A program made the position numbers and the translations under genes. Under the pieces are notes generated by a model that saw nothing but the letters and a program-made list of their open reading frames with translations, made no database searches and had not been told where the DNA came from. This document shows positions 10,312 to 23,000 of a DNA stretch of 64,000 bases, in pieces. Position 1 is the stretch's first letter. Every line of letters begins with the position of its first letter. The DNA is from Halichondria panicea (taxonomy: Eukaryota; Porifera; Demospongiae; Suberitida; Halichondriidae): NCBI RefSeq assembly GCF_963675165.1, contig NC_087393.1, positions 1,548,502 to 1,612,501 of the forward strand. The letters are read 5' to 3'.

Positions 10312-13300
10312 ATGGCTGCTGCTGTTGATGGTTGGAAAAGAAGCGGTCTTATCCGGGGTCGTGGTATCCCAGCACCCTCTGGCCAGCACCCTGTTGGCTG
10401 TGCTCACCTCATGCATAAGTTTGAGGATGACACGGACACTCTGTTAGTGCGACTGTTCTACCCCTGTCAGGAGGGAGGAAGGAGGTGTCGGTACACACAG
10501 TGGACACCACATAAGCGATACATCAAGGGCTATTTGGAGTATTCGAAGGTAAAGGCGGTTGGCTTCGTATCGACTGTGGTTGGATGGCTCACTGGTAAGC
10601 TGACCTGAGATAATGTGTACTGTACTATTTGTGGGTCCACTTTCATTGAGCATTGATGAGTGTTTATGTTAAGAGCCCAGTTTGGACCTCATAATGTTGT
10701 CATAACTTTGTCATAATAACCTGTAACCGTTGGACTATCTATAGCTTTAGAGGTGGTAAGCTCCAACCAGCTAAAAATTAGCATTTTCCCCAGTAGAAGC
10801 ATATCTGGCATATACCGTATAGTGGGTGATTTTTGTGGGGCAAAATATTTGTGGTTTTCGTGGTTTAACACTGGACCACGAATATTTTTCCCACGAATGA
10901 AGCTACCTTGCCTACCTTTACCTGCAGTGCAAGCAGCAACCATGAAAATAAAACCACGAATGGCTAAATATTGCTGAACCACAAATATTTGACCCCCGAA
11001 AATTACGGTATCAAGAGTAGATAAGAGTAAGAGTGTTGAACTGCTAGTAACAGCGATTTCCTTGACATGCGTCATCACTTGATAGTAATCAGTACTGATT
11101 TGTTATGGTAGCAACACTACAGTTCAGTGCTACAAACCACAGACCACAGTTTTACTTAACGGCACTCATTAATTGAATAGTGAAGACAGTGATGACGCAT
11201 GTCAAGGCAAATGCGGTTCCATGATTACTACAGCAGTTCAACACTCTTACTCTTATCTACTCTTGACGGTATAGATAATGTATATAACCACATAAAAAGC
11301 CTAAATGAAGCCATAATTTACCACAGGGCCAAACTCAACTACCGTATTACTAGAATGTTTTAGGAGCGTTGATCGCTTCGGTAAAAATGCCAAAATGCAA
11401 CCTAGGTTAGGGTCAAATCTACTGATTGGCTCATTCGCAATATTCTAGTGATACGGTGTTTTGCTGAGACTCTCGTTAATCCGGCCACCCTGGGGGACAG
11501 TGCAGCTTGGCCAGAATAGCGATGTGGCCACAATTCAGAAAATAACCGTAGCTAAAAAACAACCTACCTCAAATCTAATGACTAATTTTGCAGTTCTGTC
11601 TCGAGAATAATAATGTTCTCTATTTAAGTGTAATCTGCCAAACCACAAACAAAACGTCATATCCGACCATAATAAACTGCACTAAAAACCTAGTTTGGGG
11701 AAGCCAGTACTGGCCAGTATACGGAATAGGGAGTGTTTCAGGGCGAGTTGTGTACAGTAAACATCTATATATATAATAGTTAGACACTGTTTAGGAAGTT
11801 TCTACATGATTTAGAAGCCCAAAGGGCTGGTTGTAGTATCCCGAACGTAGTGAGGGTTCTACTAGCCCTGAGGGTTTCTAAATCATGTGGAAACTTCCTA
11901 AACAGTGTCTAAGCATTTTAGCAACCATGAGTTTCTATCCAATCAGATTTGAATGTTCTTATCTAATCTTTGCTACATGATTTTCTAAGTACAGTTGTAG
12001 TATGTAAGTACGTGATTTTCTAAGTTGGATAGAACACTACTTTTAGCCAATCAAATTGCAGTATTTATGGCAAACATGATCTAAATAGCTAGCAATATCC
12101 GTGCCAAACCAAATGGCCAATATATCGAGGTGGCCGTACTTTAGAGAGCGGAATAGTGAGAGTCTATACTGTATATCTAGCACCAATTTTTAAGCACATA
12201 ATTTTCGTGACTGACCTTGAACCTCGAAAATTTTGAACAATTCTGGTACTTTTGAGTAACCCGCAAATATTTGGTCTTTGAAAATTTGGCGCTATAAGTA
12301 TACGGTATCAAGATCAAGAAGCCTCTGAAATGTTGATGACCATAGACAGTCATCCACCTACTGTAATCCTCTAAGCTTGAATAAGTGTGTGGCCCCGTAA
12401 TCGACAAACTATACTTGTTACTCTGCAGAGCCAAAGGTTCCTGCACTCAGAGATGCACCTTTATATATGGGAAAGCAAGATGCAGAGGCTGAATGTTCTC
12501 CTTCAGAAGCCACACCTACTTCAAGCCCATCATTGTTCCCTGTGCTAGTGTACTCCCATGGGCTTGGTGCAATGAGCATGACCTACTCTGCCATTTGTTG
12601 TGACCTTGCCTCTCACGGCTATGTGGTCGCCTCAGTGGAACACAGGTTGGTACATATACTCTGCATTCATTGTTTGGTATGCACTGTAGACTTTTATGCT
12701 GTAAGTATGCAAGAGGGATAATCGAACGGTGTAATATAGTTGCATCATACTGGTTTCCAAGTATCATCCAACATCTACCGGTCATAGTTGGTTGCTTATT
12801 AAAAAAAACTCGGGGATCATTACCTAATCACATTGCAGGATTCTATACCCGACTTCACGAATGCATGCACTAACCCTCAGGAATTCCGCAAATAACTACA
12901 ATTTTTGATAATACTATTATAGTCGTGGTGCATGGCTTTAAGGTTACGGTAAACAGTTTGCTCATGAATATTCATGATTTTTCTTATAATGATTTTTGTG
13001 AAACTATAAATGCCATGAGAGAAATTTGAAGCACATACATGATAAATATATTGGTGTATCAATCTGTATGACAAGTATCAATCTTCAAAACATCTTCCAG
13101 TGGAAGCTCTGAGCGATCATCAAGTTACTAGAAACAACACAAAACTAGTAGTCATTTTAAACTTCCAAAAACACTTCTAGCTCTGTGTTCTTGGTCTTAT
13201 ATGATGCTTCTTACCATTCTGGAGGGCGTGTAGAAGCGTTTTTTTCTTTCCAGGCCAACAAACTCTCACAAAATAATAATATGTAGACTAACTCCACTTA

Positions 13301-16300
13301 AAATGGCGGCCAGAGCCAAGGAAAACAGCCTCTTGTGAGTTTTCAGTAGCCTTTTTCCGAAATATCTCTTCTACACGCCCTACATATAGTGAAGCTACAG
13401 TAGACTGTACCTAAGCTTTATAGTAAAAATGTCTATTCGAGCCATAAAATGACTACTGCGTTTCAGCTGGACTTCCAGCTCATTCTAGCTGGAAAAGATC
13501 ACTAGATCTAGCTCATGAATAATTAATGAGCAAACGGTTGACCGTAACCTTAAGTATCACATCCTGGGTATAATATCAATAGGTATATTTACCACATTCT
13601 GCATGTACTGTACTACACTCCTTAGATGCATGTCTGACGACATAATAATGTGGTCAGACAAAAGCACTGGGAGCATGTGATTTATACAATGATAGTTACT
13701 AACCCTAACCCTAACCCCAACCACTCAATTAGAAATAGGAGCGTACATATCTAATTATGGAACACTTATTACCCCCAGAGATCGCTCAGCATGTGTGTCT
13801 CATTTGCGAGTGCCCACACCAGGAAAAGATGGGCTTATGGATGAGTGGTTGGAGCATCGCTTCCTCAGAGAGGGGGAGAAAGAGTTCCCTGTCAGGAACG
13901 AGCAGGTGAGAGCTTCTTTATTGTCACTAATTTGGTCCTCATTCGTGAACGTCTGGTTTTGGTGTTACAGAATAGACACTGAGCCAGTCTGATTTGGGCA
14001 CGATCTAAGCATGTGTGACAATCGCAATTCCAGTTTTTAAGAAGCCAAAGGAGTATTTTGTTTGGATTGCCCAAAAATATACATTTTTGGTGGGATAAGT
14101 ACATATATCTACATAGTCATAGTGTGTGTAGGTCTATTAATTTTGTGCATGCAGGTAAAGAAGCGTTCATCAGATGCAAGAAGAGCCTTGGACGTGTTAG
14201 GATTGCTCAACGAGGGAGCACCCGTGGGGAACTTATTGGGGGTGGACCTCGACTTTGGTCAGTTCAAAGGTCGTCTTGATTTGAACATGGCTGGTATGAT
14301 GGGCCATTCATTCGGAGGAGCTACTGTCATCCAGACACTCAGTGAGGACCAACGTTTCAAGTGAGTTAAACTATGGAATTGCAACTTTCTTATGTAGAAT
14401 TTACTATGTGATTGTCATACAGAGGGGGGAGGGGGATACCCCCCCCCCTCTAAAATATGCATCCATATACTAGTTGTATGACTGAGTATTTATATGCAAA
14501 CGAAACCCTAACGCCCACCAGAATTCACCAAGACCATCTAATTAACTAGGCATGTCCCTGAATGTGTTTCCATATCCGGCGATATGACATACTTAAAGGG
14601 GATTGAATGGACAGTCAACTTTTTTTTAGCAACATTTTTGTTTGTGACTCAGACCCCCTCCTTTCAAATTGCCTGGATGCCTTTATTTCACCCCTCTACT
14701 TCAAAATCCTGTGTTACACCCTCATTGGCATGCATGTTGCACTACATGTATCTCAGTTTTTATGCCTCGAGGCGTAGCCGCACTAGGGCTACGGTAAAGC
14801 TGTGTGTCTGTTCCAGCTGTAACTGCTCAACAGTTGCAATTGTACTGTATTATCTCGATAATTATGACTATTTACACCCCCTCCTTCCACACATAGGACC
14901 ATGTACACTTGTTAATTTTTTTTTATTGTGTATAATAATTATATATGCAAAATACTTATTATGATACACAGTTGTAGTTCTTACCCGTGCTATTTACCCC
15001 CCCCCCTTCCACACACAGGACCATGAACAGTGTACTTCATTATTTATAGTTATAGTTCTTACCCGTGCTTGGACTTAGGAAGCACCCACCTGTCACATGC
15101 ATTCTTTGCCCCATTACACACACGTTGACCTGGGACAAAACGCATGCACACAAACACAATTACCATCCTCACTCACATTCACATTATGACAGGTGTGGTG
15201 TTTGCCTGGACACTTGGATGCTCCCAGTGCACAAGGAACTCTATGAGAACGGCTCAGTGATTCAACAACCCCTCATCTTCATCAACAGCTTCGACTTTCA
15301 GTGGAAGGAAAACATCGAACAGATGACAAAAATGACCACACCTCCAAACGAACAAGGGATATCGACATCTAGGATACTAACACTGATGTGAGTAGTATAA
15401 TTATATAGGCTTTTGTTATTATGATTGCACGGGAGTCATCTGTGTTTTATGAATTCATGGATTTGAACAACTAAAGCTCCATTTATTTTTCCGTTTTCAG
15501 TGGAAGCTATAATAGTATTATTATTATAGAGCCTTTTGTATCTAAATACAAACGTAATTAACTTAATTAGTACTAACAAGAAAAATGGTATGTATAGGTT
15601 CACCGACTGAGGATTAGTACATCATGGTTCATGCACTATCTCCTCCATATGCATGCAGAGGCACGAACCACTTGTACCAGAGTGATGTCCTGTTTCTGTT
15701 CCCTACCTGGTTGAGCTCCTCCACTCTCAGCACTCTGGACGTGAGCATTGCTCACGCAGTCAACATGGATACCAGTCACGCCTTCTTGAAAAGGCACTTG
15801 CTAATGGGTGAGTGGGGGATCGAGACGCTTGTAATCTGTCTTTATATCTGAGATGTTGTGTAATTGCGTGCGTACCTGTACGTTCCACTATCAAAAACCG
15901 TATTTGCTTGATCAGAGGCCGCTCTCGTATAAAGACCGCACTCATATAGTATAGCCTTTCTACAGCCCATCTTCAGTGAAATAGAAACCGCTCTCAAATA
16001 GTAGCCTCAGTGAACTTTGACCCTATCTGAGGTTATCATCTTTGCAGGTGTAGTATCTATGGTAGCAGTTAGCTCGATAGCAGCTTGTTACTGCTTTAGT
16101 AAGACTTTCTTATGGCAGAGTTCAAGTTTGTTCAAACATAAGGTTGAATTTGCTGGGGTGCCAGTAGGCCTAATAAACGCCTCTTTCGAATTGTAGCCTC
16201 CTTTGCCAGCAAAATGAAGCCGCGGCCTTTGATCGCACAAATACGGTATGTGTATAGAGCATACAATACAGTGAAGCCTCACAATATAAAAAATAATCTA

Positions 16301-16678
16301 TAAACTGTTGTCTTTTATAGGGTGATCAAAGAACACTCCATGAGATTTTGTCTATATTGAGATAGTCCTTTCAATATAAATTAGAGTGGACATTCCACTG
16401 TGCACTTATCCTTTGCTTGTATGGTTATGGTGAAAAGATCCTAATTGTTATTTTCCATGCATGCAGATCCGAGTTACCAGGGTCCGATTCCCAATCTTGA
16501 TGGGTGTGAAGGTCATTCTGAGCACATCCTCTTTGGTTCCAATATTGACATCACCCCATCCGACGAGGCAGGTCAAGAAGATCACGTGGCCACCACAGGA
16601 CAAGAGGAGGTAGTGAGTAGCGATGTTGGCGGTAACTCAGAGCAGAAACAAGAGTCTAGTGTGTCGTCTAATTTGTAA
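10312..16678 (+). CDS. Platelet-activating factor acetylhydrolase (PAFAH2/PLA2G7 family)
   Basis: Seven exons: 10312-10594, 12429-12645, 13779-13905, 14155-14360, 15193-15387, 15659-15807 and 16467-16678. They join in frame to 462 aa. The enzyme hydrolyses the sn-2 acetyl or short oxidised acyl group of PAF and oxidised phospholipids. The catalytic triad is visible: Ser261 in GHSFGG, Asp284 in CLDTW (23 residues later, the family spacing) and His347 in GTNH. Other family landmarks are LFYPC, VYSHGLGA and VEHRDRSA. No signal peptide is seen, so it resembles the intracellular PAFAH2 type more than the secreted plasma form. Introns carry several palindromic repeats. The last exon adds an acidic, Ser/Gln-rich tail. 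Confidence 0.9.
10813..11010. repeat. MITE-like palindromic element, PAFAH intron 1
   Basis: Bounded by TACCGTA and TACGGTA, with internal inverted ACCACGAAT/ATTCGTGGT words. No coding content. The right end abuts a second inserted palindrome. Confidence 0.5.
11011..11266. repeat. MITE with long inverted repeats, nested, PAFAH intron 1
   Basis: Arms of about 70 bp begin TCAAGAGTAGATAAGAGTAA and include CTTGACATGCGTCATCAC. A direct CGGTA on each side (11006-11010 and 11267-11271) looks like a 5-bp target duplication, so this element inserted into the end of the preceding one. Confidence 0.65.
11341..11457. repeat. Short palindromic element (TACCGTATTACTAGAAT ends)
   Basis: The terminal words TACCGTATTACTAGAAT and ATTCTAGTGATACGGT are inverted. 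The same family occurs at 49612-49817, inside an intron of the KDZ transposase. Confidence 0.55.
11780..11912. repeat. Palindromic MITE-like element, PAFAH intron 1
   Basis: Inverted arms of about 37 bp starting TTAGACACTGTTTAGGAAGT surround a central region with its own inverted AGCCC/GGGCT words. Confidence 0.65.
12168..12308. repeat. Weak palindromic element, PAFAH intron 1
   Basis: CACCAATTTT near the left end is inverted as AAAATTTGGCG near the right end, with internal CGAAAATT words. It resembles the 10813-11010 element in composition. Confidence 0.35.
12937..13555. repeat. ~620-bp inverted-repeat element, PAFAH intron 2
   Basis: Left arm TTTAAGGTTACGGTAAACAG with GCTCATGAAT is matched in inverse by ATTCATGAGC-type sequence and CCGTAACCTTAAG at the right. 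A second inner inverted pair (GAGGGCGTGTAGAAG and CTTCTACACGCCC) lies at about 13223 and 13367. No open frame. Confidence 0.6.
13697..13722 (+). repeat. Short interstitial telomere-like repeat
   Basis: Three CCCTAA units in a row in PAFAH intron 2, the complement of the metazoan TTAGGG telomere repeat. Confidence 0.5.
15893..16250. repeat. Dispersed repeat shared with 60685-61080
   Basis: Words such as TTGCTTGATCAGAGGCCGC, AACCGCTCTCAAATAGTAGCC and the reverse of TTTGCTGGCAAAGGAGGCTA recur in intron 4 of the Nudix gene in another order and orientation. The stretch lies in PAFAH intron 6. Confidence 0.5.
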
Positions 16679-16744
16679 GATAGTTATGCTTTAAGCTTCA
16701 GAATAGTGAAATTGTTAAAATTGTTTTTGATTCGTTCACTTTTT

Positions 16745-16750
16745 AATAAA
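16745..16750 (+). terminator. Polyadenylation signal, PAFAH gene
   Basis: AATAAA 67 bp after the stop codon. Confidence 0.6.
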
Positions 16751-17741
16751 CATTATCATATTGCATACGTATTTGAATAATTGTATAACTTAAGTCTTGG
16801 TTGCTTAATTAACATAAGTGCCATGCGCATGTATGTACACGACCTTAAAACGTCTCGAATTATAAGAGTGCATGGAAGCTTAAGTAGCTTCTACTGAAGC
16901 TTCCATGCACTCTTACAAGTATTTATACATTGGTAATGTATTAGCATTTCCTCCATGCATGCACTTATGATATAACATTGTATAATGACTATATGTACTG
17001 CTAAACAACTATACTATGTAGAGACAAAAAGCATAATTTTAAGTGATGTATACGTCCTTCTGCATGTGCTGTTGACTGTCAAGCTGTTTCTAGTCTTGAT
17101 CACAGTTGACAGTTGGTCAACAATTAAATACACTTTCATGCCTGACTGACGTGTATAATGAACTATTATTTTACAGTAAACCCACCAAGCCCGGGGATGA
17201 GGTGGTTTACGCTGTCATAAATCTCTAGAACCATAATAATTATGAGTGTACATGCATGTTATAATAATTATATATCCTACCGGTATGTGATATAGGCTAT
17301 GCATGCTAAGCTGAGCATCTACTCCCCTACTGTGATCTACATGGGAAGTACATGGGAAAAGTGCCTCAGAGCAGGTATACTATATGCATGGGACTTAGTA
17401 TACCTGCAAATTTACTTAGTTACAGTATACCTCAGCCACTTTAGTACCCTCACTACGCTCGGGATACTAAATCAGTGCCTTAGCAAGCTAGCCAGATACA
17501 AGATCTTTACCAAACGTGTCTAGATCTGGGGAGGGATTTGTACCATACTTATACCACCTATAGCAACGGTATGAAAGTAGTACGTACATATACTTATACC
17601 AGGAAGGACCAGTGATTTAAGTGATTCATGATCAGTTAGACTATATTTGTACGTTGTAAAAGGGATGAAATTGTAAAGCCCAGTACTGCAGTATATATAA
17701 TTATACAGGTACATTTATTCTCATTGAAATTGAAACTCTAA
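16751..17741. other. Intergenic, hairpins only
   Basis: No coding region is seen. A perfect-arm hairpin lies at 16863-16915 (arms TAAGAGTGCATGGAAGCTT). A weaker one at about 17174-17215 pairs ACAGTAAACC with GGTTTACGCTGT. Confidence 0.6.
16863..16915. repeat. Perfect-arm hairpin, 19-bp stem
   Basis: TAAGAGTGCATGGAAGCTT is followed after 15 bp by its exact reverse complement, about 190 bp downstream of the PAFAH stop codon. It could be a MITE relic or fold in a read-through transcript. Confidence 0.7.
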
Positions 17742-18804
17742 TTATACAGATACACAACAGCTATAATAAGAATCAGTCAGCCCTTGATGGTTTATCAATG
17801 GCGTCACTTCTGAAGGCTCAGCTGTGCTTGGGCTGAGGAAGTTGGGAGCATGATCGGCTGTGTCCGTAGGTAGGCTGACTCTAGTGGAGGGTGGAGCTGT
17901 TTGTAGTCCTGGACTAGCCGTCTCAATATCTGCTCTGTTGACAAACCTCACATGTCTTGTTCTGCTACGAAAACTGTAGCACATATAAACAAAAACTAGG
18001 AATGGGAAAGATGACATAAAAGTTGCTATACATGTAGTTGTTTGTGATAAAACCAAATCTCCAATTGATATAAAATCCATCCCTATATATAACACAAGCA
18101 GAATAATAACCAAAAGAACAAAAAAGATTCCAATTTCTTTCAGTACATCTTCTCTCCTTGCAATTTGCCTTCTTTGCAAAGTACAAAACCAGATGATTAA
18201 AACAATGTTTCCTATCAAGCTTATCAGTACTATTGTAGATCTAGGTGGTATAATTAGAGTTGCCAAAAATAGAGTTAATTTGAAATTTAATACCTGCTGA
18301 AGTATTCAAGTGCACTGAACACCAACCCAACAATCAATATTACTGTGACAAATAGAACTTCCAAACAGTAACTTAGCGAAGTCAATTGATCACTCCAAGG
18401 ACGCCTTCTTGTGTAACAATCACACAACTGTGTTACTAGGGGTATAAATAGATAGACAGTATAGCCATCATCCACAATAAACCAGTTGCTACACTGTCAT
18501 ACAATAGACGAACAGCAATACAAAACTGATACATCGACTCATTTGCTTCAGTGAATGCAGAAATGGTCCAAAGCCAGAACGCTCCCAGCTATAGTGTAGT
18601 GATGACAGTCGTGCCTTCTTACTATAGAAATTTAGTCTTTTTTCGACAGTAGATAAACACAATATTTAAGACCATCCCAACAAAACTCAATGGAAGCAAC
18701 ATTGAGATTACTGCTGCTTGAACGATGTAGGGTTCAGGCACAGTTCCATTCTGGGCTGCAGTGGAACCATTTGGATAGCTCTGACTAAGATAGTAACACT
18801 CCAT
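17742..18804 (-). pseudogene. Decayed paralogue of the seven-transmembrane gene at 8326
   Basis: Read on the minus strand, the N-terminus (IVQAAVISMLLPLSFVGM), middle (QLCDCYTRRRPW, LEVLFVTVILIVGLVFS) and C-terminus (SFRSRTRHVRFVNRADIETA) align with the 8326-9321 protein in order. After segment 1 the frame hits TAG-TAA, then a further TAG where the intact copy has a glutamine codon. A deletion and frameshift follow near 18435, and another break occurs near 18275. The last 174 codons are still open and very similar, so decay is recent or that part was copied by gene conversion. Confidence 0.85.
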
Positions 18805-19570
18805 TTATAACACAGATTTTTAAAAATTTCTTTAGATCAGCACCAAGTTTCGTGAATGTGAATGTTGTTGGCTTGCTTAATAGATTCTCATTCTACACCA
18901 ATCCACCCACATGCGCATGTGCTCATGATCATTTATGGCCTGACCATTGTGACTATTTTTGTCATGATTCCTATTGTTAAACCAATATGCTTCGACCAGG
19001 ATTGGCACTACTTCTGTAGCTTTTTAGCACTTTTCACGTCCAACTGTTATGGGAAGGATCACATCTGAATAGGAAGACCGTAGATCATCAACCACATCAT
19101 TACTTTTGTATAATATCAAAACTCATAACTTATACAAAATGCACATTCAATGCCACAAATTGTCACACAAATGTATGCATGTATGTATATACTGCATTGA
19201 CTGCATGTAATCATGCATGTCATGCCATGCATGTCCCTTAATAGAGAGAGGGGGGTAATTGTTTAGGGTCTTTTGTCACCCAAATGCATGCATATACTGC
19301 ATTAACTGCATGTAATCATTTTGAGAGAGAGGGGTAATTGTTTAGGGTCTTTTGTAGGATGCTTCACTGTACACTCAATGACATCCTTTTGCTTGTATAA
19401 AAATATACACTATAATTATATAGTGAAAGCTTGATTGAATTACGGGTGTGCATGACGTGGGTTTTGCCCAGTATACTGCACAAGGAGCTCTCATGCAGAA
19501 TGCATGGTGGGTGGTTCAACCAGAATGGTTCAACCATGGTTCAACTAGTACGTACATAGTAGGTGATGCC
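18805..19570. other. Intergenic, imperfect tandem duplication
   Basis: A roughly 90-bp segment (TATACTGCATTRACTGCATG through GAGAGAGGGG to TTTAGGGTCTTTTGT) is present twice, at about 19185-19275 and 19285-19360. No gene recognised. Confidence 0.55.
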
Positions 19571-19574
19571 TTCT

Positions 19575-19795
19575 GAAGATGGGCATGTTGTACTCACAGG
19601 TGAGTGAGGGGTCGGTCGATTGCAACTAGATCAAAATTTTGAATTTGCATGCATGCAATGCAGATTGGCGAGCAGCAGACAAGACAAACTCAGCCTCAGC
19701 TACCATGACAGGGTCCAATTCCCAATATTGATGGATATGAGAGTCATTCTGAGCTCTGAGCACATGCATGCATCCTGTTCCTTGGCCTTATCAGT
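19575..19795 (+). pseudogene. Fragment of PAFAH exons 6-7
   Basis: The stretch at 19685-19790 matches the start of PAFAH exon 7 (CAGGGTCCRATTCCCAATMT, then GTCATTCTGAGC) after a TGCATGCAATGCAG acceptor-like sequence. Sequence at 19575-19613 resembles the end of exon 6 and its GTGAGTG donor. The rest of the gene is absent. With the seven-helix pseudogene beside it, this marks an old duplication of the 8-16 kb neighbourhood. Confidence 0.6.
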
Positions 19796-19830
19796 GTTAA
19801 GCTAAGAATACAATGCCTCCACTCTGCCAC

Positions 19831-19880
19831 AGAGCTAGCCTCGATTCCAGGCCTTTTAATCGGCCTTGAATCGAGGCTAC
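19831..19880. repeat. Dispersed TAGCCTCGATTCCAGGCC repeat, palindromic copy
   Basis: GCTAGCCTCGATTCCAGGCC is followed by its inverse, GGCCTTGAATCGAGGCTA. Related single-arm copies lie at about 10084, 20732, 29088 and 61563. Confidence 0.7.
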
Positions 19881-20009
19881 CACAGAGAGGTAGATACACC
19901 CACCTTTTTAACTAATCACGCCCACCTGAATTAATGCTGACATCAGCAGGTTTGTTGAACAAACTGTTGTGAACGTGACTGAGCAGTTCTGTTGTGTTCT
20001 GTTGGCTTT

Positions 20010-23000
20010 ATGGAACCTGTGGCTGGTTCCTCCAGTGGAAGATGCGAGCAAGATCAATGTGGGGGGTGTCTGGTGGAGGAAAACTCTGGGGGCATGATCA
20101 TGCTTGTGAGAAATTTGATCTGTAGATCTACGTATATTCATAATTATGTGGTAGTATTATTATAAATTGAATTGTAGTCTGTGCCATGTCAATAGCTACA
20201 CTAAACGTTTGAGGGGAGTCCATTCTATGTGTACATTTTTAGAGTGTTAACTTGATTACTGTTACGACAATCTCGTCATGTGATACCTACCTCAACTGTC
20301 CAGACATGTAACGCTTGTGGAGCGGTGGTGACTGATCAACAGCTGGTGTTTGCTGGAGAGGGACAGTCAAGCAGTTACGGCACGAGGTTTGGCAGCAAGA
20401 AAAATAGTGGTGATACAGGTCGTCTTTACTATCTACAGTCCTACACCCAAGGACCACCCCCTATTGTGACCGACCCCTTAGCACTATGCATTCATCCTAG
20501 ATTTAATCTACCAATAGAAACCACCTTTTTAGTAAGACCACGTTTACCTAAGACCTGTTATGGATACTGTTCATTGTATCTTGTTCATTCATGCCTATGG
20601 TATGTATAGACATTGTGTAATTATAATATGCAGTACTTATTGTTCAGCACCCTGGGAGCATTGAGTCAGAAGGTGAAAGGTCGTTATGTGGATCTCCAGA
20701 AGAAAAGAGAGGTAAGATGCATGTCCATTACTAGCCTCGATTCCAGGCCGCACTCCTTGTTGAGGCCTTGTGAAGGAGGCTAGTCTATTACCAGGTATTA
20801 GAGATTGCATGCACTGCTGTCTCATACTGTCATGTATATCTCTAACCCCATCCCCACTTACAGAGAAGCCTGCTTGCTGTGATTGATAAGATGGGTTGCG
20901 ATGCTCATATCAGAGGAGCTGAATTACGAACGGTACACTCTCTTACTATAAAAATCTTCTTCTTCCTTCAAACAATTCCTCTCCTGCAGTGTAAGGACGA
21001 AGGCATACGCTTGCTGAAAAGCCTCAAATTCCACAAGACAAAACATGTTGCTGCTGGGTGAGTAGATTTCGGGCATGCATGCAGCTGGAAAAAATGTTTA
21101 GGCATAGCAGCATTTAATTATGAATTATAAATCCCTTGAATCTCTTTGTTCCTCCCTTGCAGACTGATCTACCTAGCTCTGAGAAGGCAGGGTCTTGCAG
21201 TCACCTTTAGAGACGTCTCGGTACGTACGCTATCCCTGCATGATCACATAATTGTGACGATAATTCTTATTGCAATAGCAACTGACTCATGTGGGAATGA
21301 AACCACTGAGAAGGAGTGTCATATGGCTCAAGAGGGAATGCAGTGCATCATCTGTAAGTTATATCCATCAAATTTGTCTCCAGCTAGTGCACACTAAAAT
21401 TCACTGTACAACTCTCCAGTTAAAAGTATTGGGTTTAATTTAATGATCACCCTCCTAACCGGGGGCAACGAGAATTTTGTTGTTGTTCTTGGATATGTTG
21501 TTCTTGTATCCAGTCTGTTGCGTATGATTTTTTTGCCACAGCATAATTTTTTCTTCCTTGCACCACCTCCAGCTCTCAGGAGGAGAAATTGTCAGTGATT
21601 TGCCGTTCACATTTGAGCAGAGAATACAACTATTGCTGGACCAATTGAAGTTACCAAAGAAAGAGACGAATGAAGCTAAAAGAGCTGCTAATGAGTGAGT
21701 CAAGGACAGACACCATTTCTTAATCGTACTATAATTATTATAGTCGCAAATCTAGGTAAGGATCGCAAATAATTTATGCCGAAGTTCTAGGAACTGTGCA
21801 TCCCTCAATCCACGTATCTCACCTAATCAACTATTCAAAGGCCAAGTGATATAACGCTCGCCAAATTTACCTCTATAATTATATGGTACACTAAATTGTG
21901 ATAAAAGAGTATATATAATCATGGCCTGTGAACAATTGTACTTCCTCTATTCTACAGTTTGAAGGAGATTTTGTTTGGTTCCAACGAGTAAGTGAGATTA
22001 ATTTTGGCTATTCAAATCTCGGCTCATCCTCTCACCCCTTTATAGAAAACTTGAGATCCACTCTTACTGTACTATCTTGATATTTGCTCTTGACCATGTC
22101 TACAAGGACAAGCCTCAGGCAGTAAGACAAACTCCTCCTCTTTGGCACTATTGATTTGTGCAGTTCCACAATTTTCTTACCCGTACTAATGCAATGAAAT
22201 GATGTACGAGTGCCTGCCAGTTTGAGGGTGTTTGGGGGAGGAGGGCAAGTACTCACTGTCATATAATTATACCTGTTAAAATACTATAATTATTTGTCCT
22301 TCTTTCTTGATTGTCATTGTAGGAACACTGGATTACTTCAGTCGCCAACCTTGTGCAAATTAAGACTACAACTATGACTAATGTGAGAACATGCATGATG
22401 TCACTATACAAAACGTATAGCTTTGTACAATAATGTCTACACGTGCATGGTTGCTAGCGGTGTTGGTTGGACTAACAGTGGCTGCATGTACATATTAACA
22501 GGAGCCCATAAATAAGAGAAGAAGCGGCTAACTTCAACGTATACTCGGGGATCACGTTTCGTAATTGCCGCTGAAACTGCTCTTCCTTGTATGGAAGCGA
22601 CTAAGTGCTTGCAACCGCAGCCCTGTATTGCGTATAACACGTGTAGGGATTCAAACGTAAGTGACTCTGTATAATTATATGGAAATGCGGTCATAACCAC
22701 TTACGAAACGTCATCTCCGTAGTCAGCCGCTTCTTCTCTTATTTATGGGCTCCTGGTATTAAGTATTATTTAGAACACACCTAGCCAAGATTAAGTGTTT
22801 TAATCTGCGTGCCGAGGATGGCCTCGAGGTTAACGTGGTGCTCGAGGCGCAGCTGAGAGCATTACGTAACCGAGAGGCCATCCGAGTGCACCAGATTAAA
22901 ACACGTGACTTAGCTAGGTGTGTTCTAAAGGATTTAGTGCTGTCACGTGAGCTCTAGCCTCGTGGCAGCTAGATCTAGCTACATTTCAAATCAATTGCTG

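Noticed and set aside
13697-13722. Chromosome end or telomere fusion
   Set aside because: Only three CCCTAA units, inside an intron of an intact gene.
14584-14964. 126-codon frame in PAFAH intron 4
   Set aside because: Lies wholly within an intron between two well-supported exons and shows no domain.
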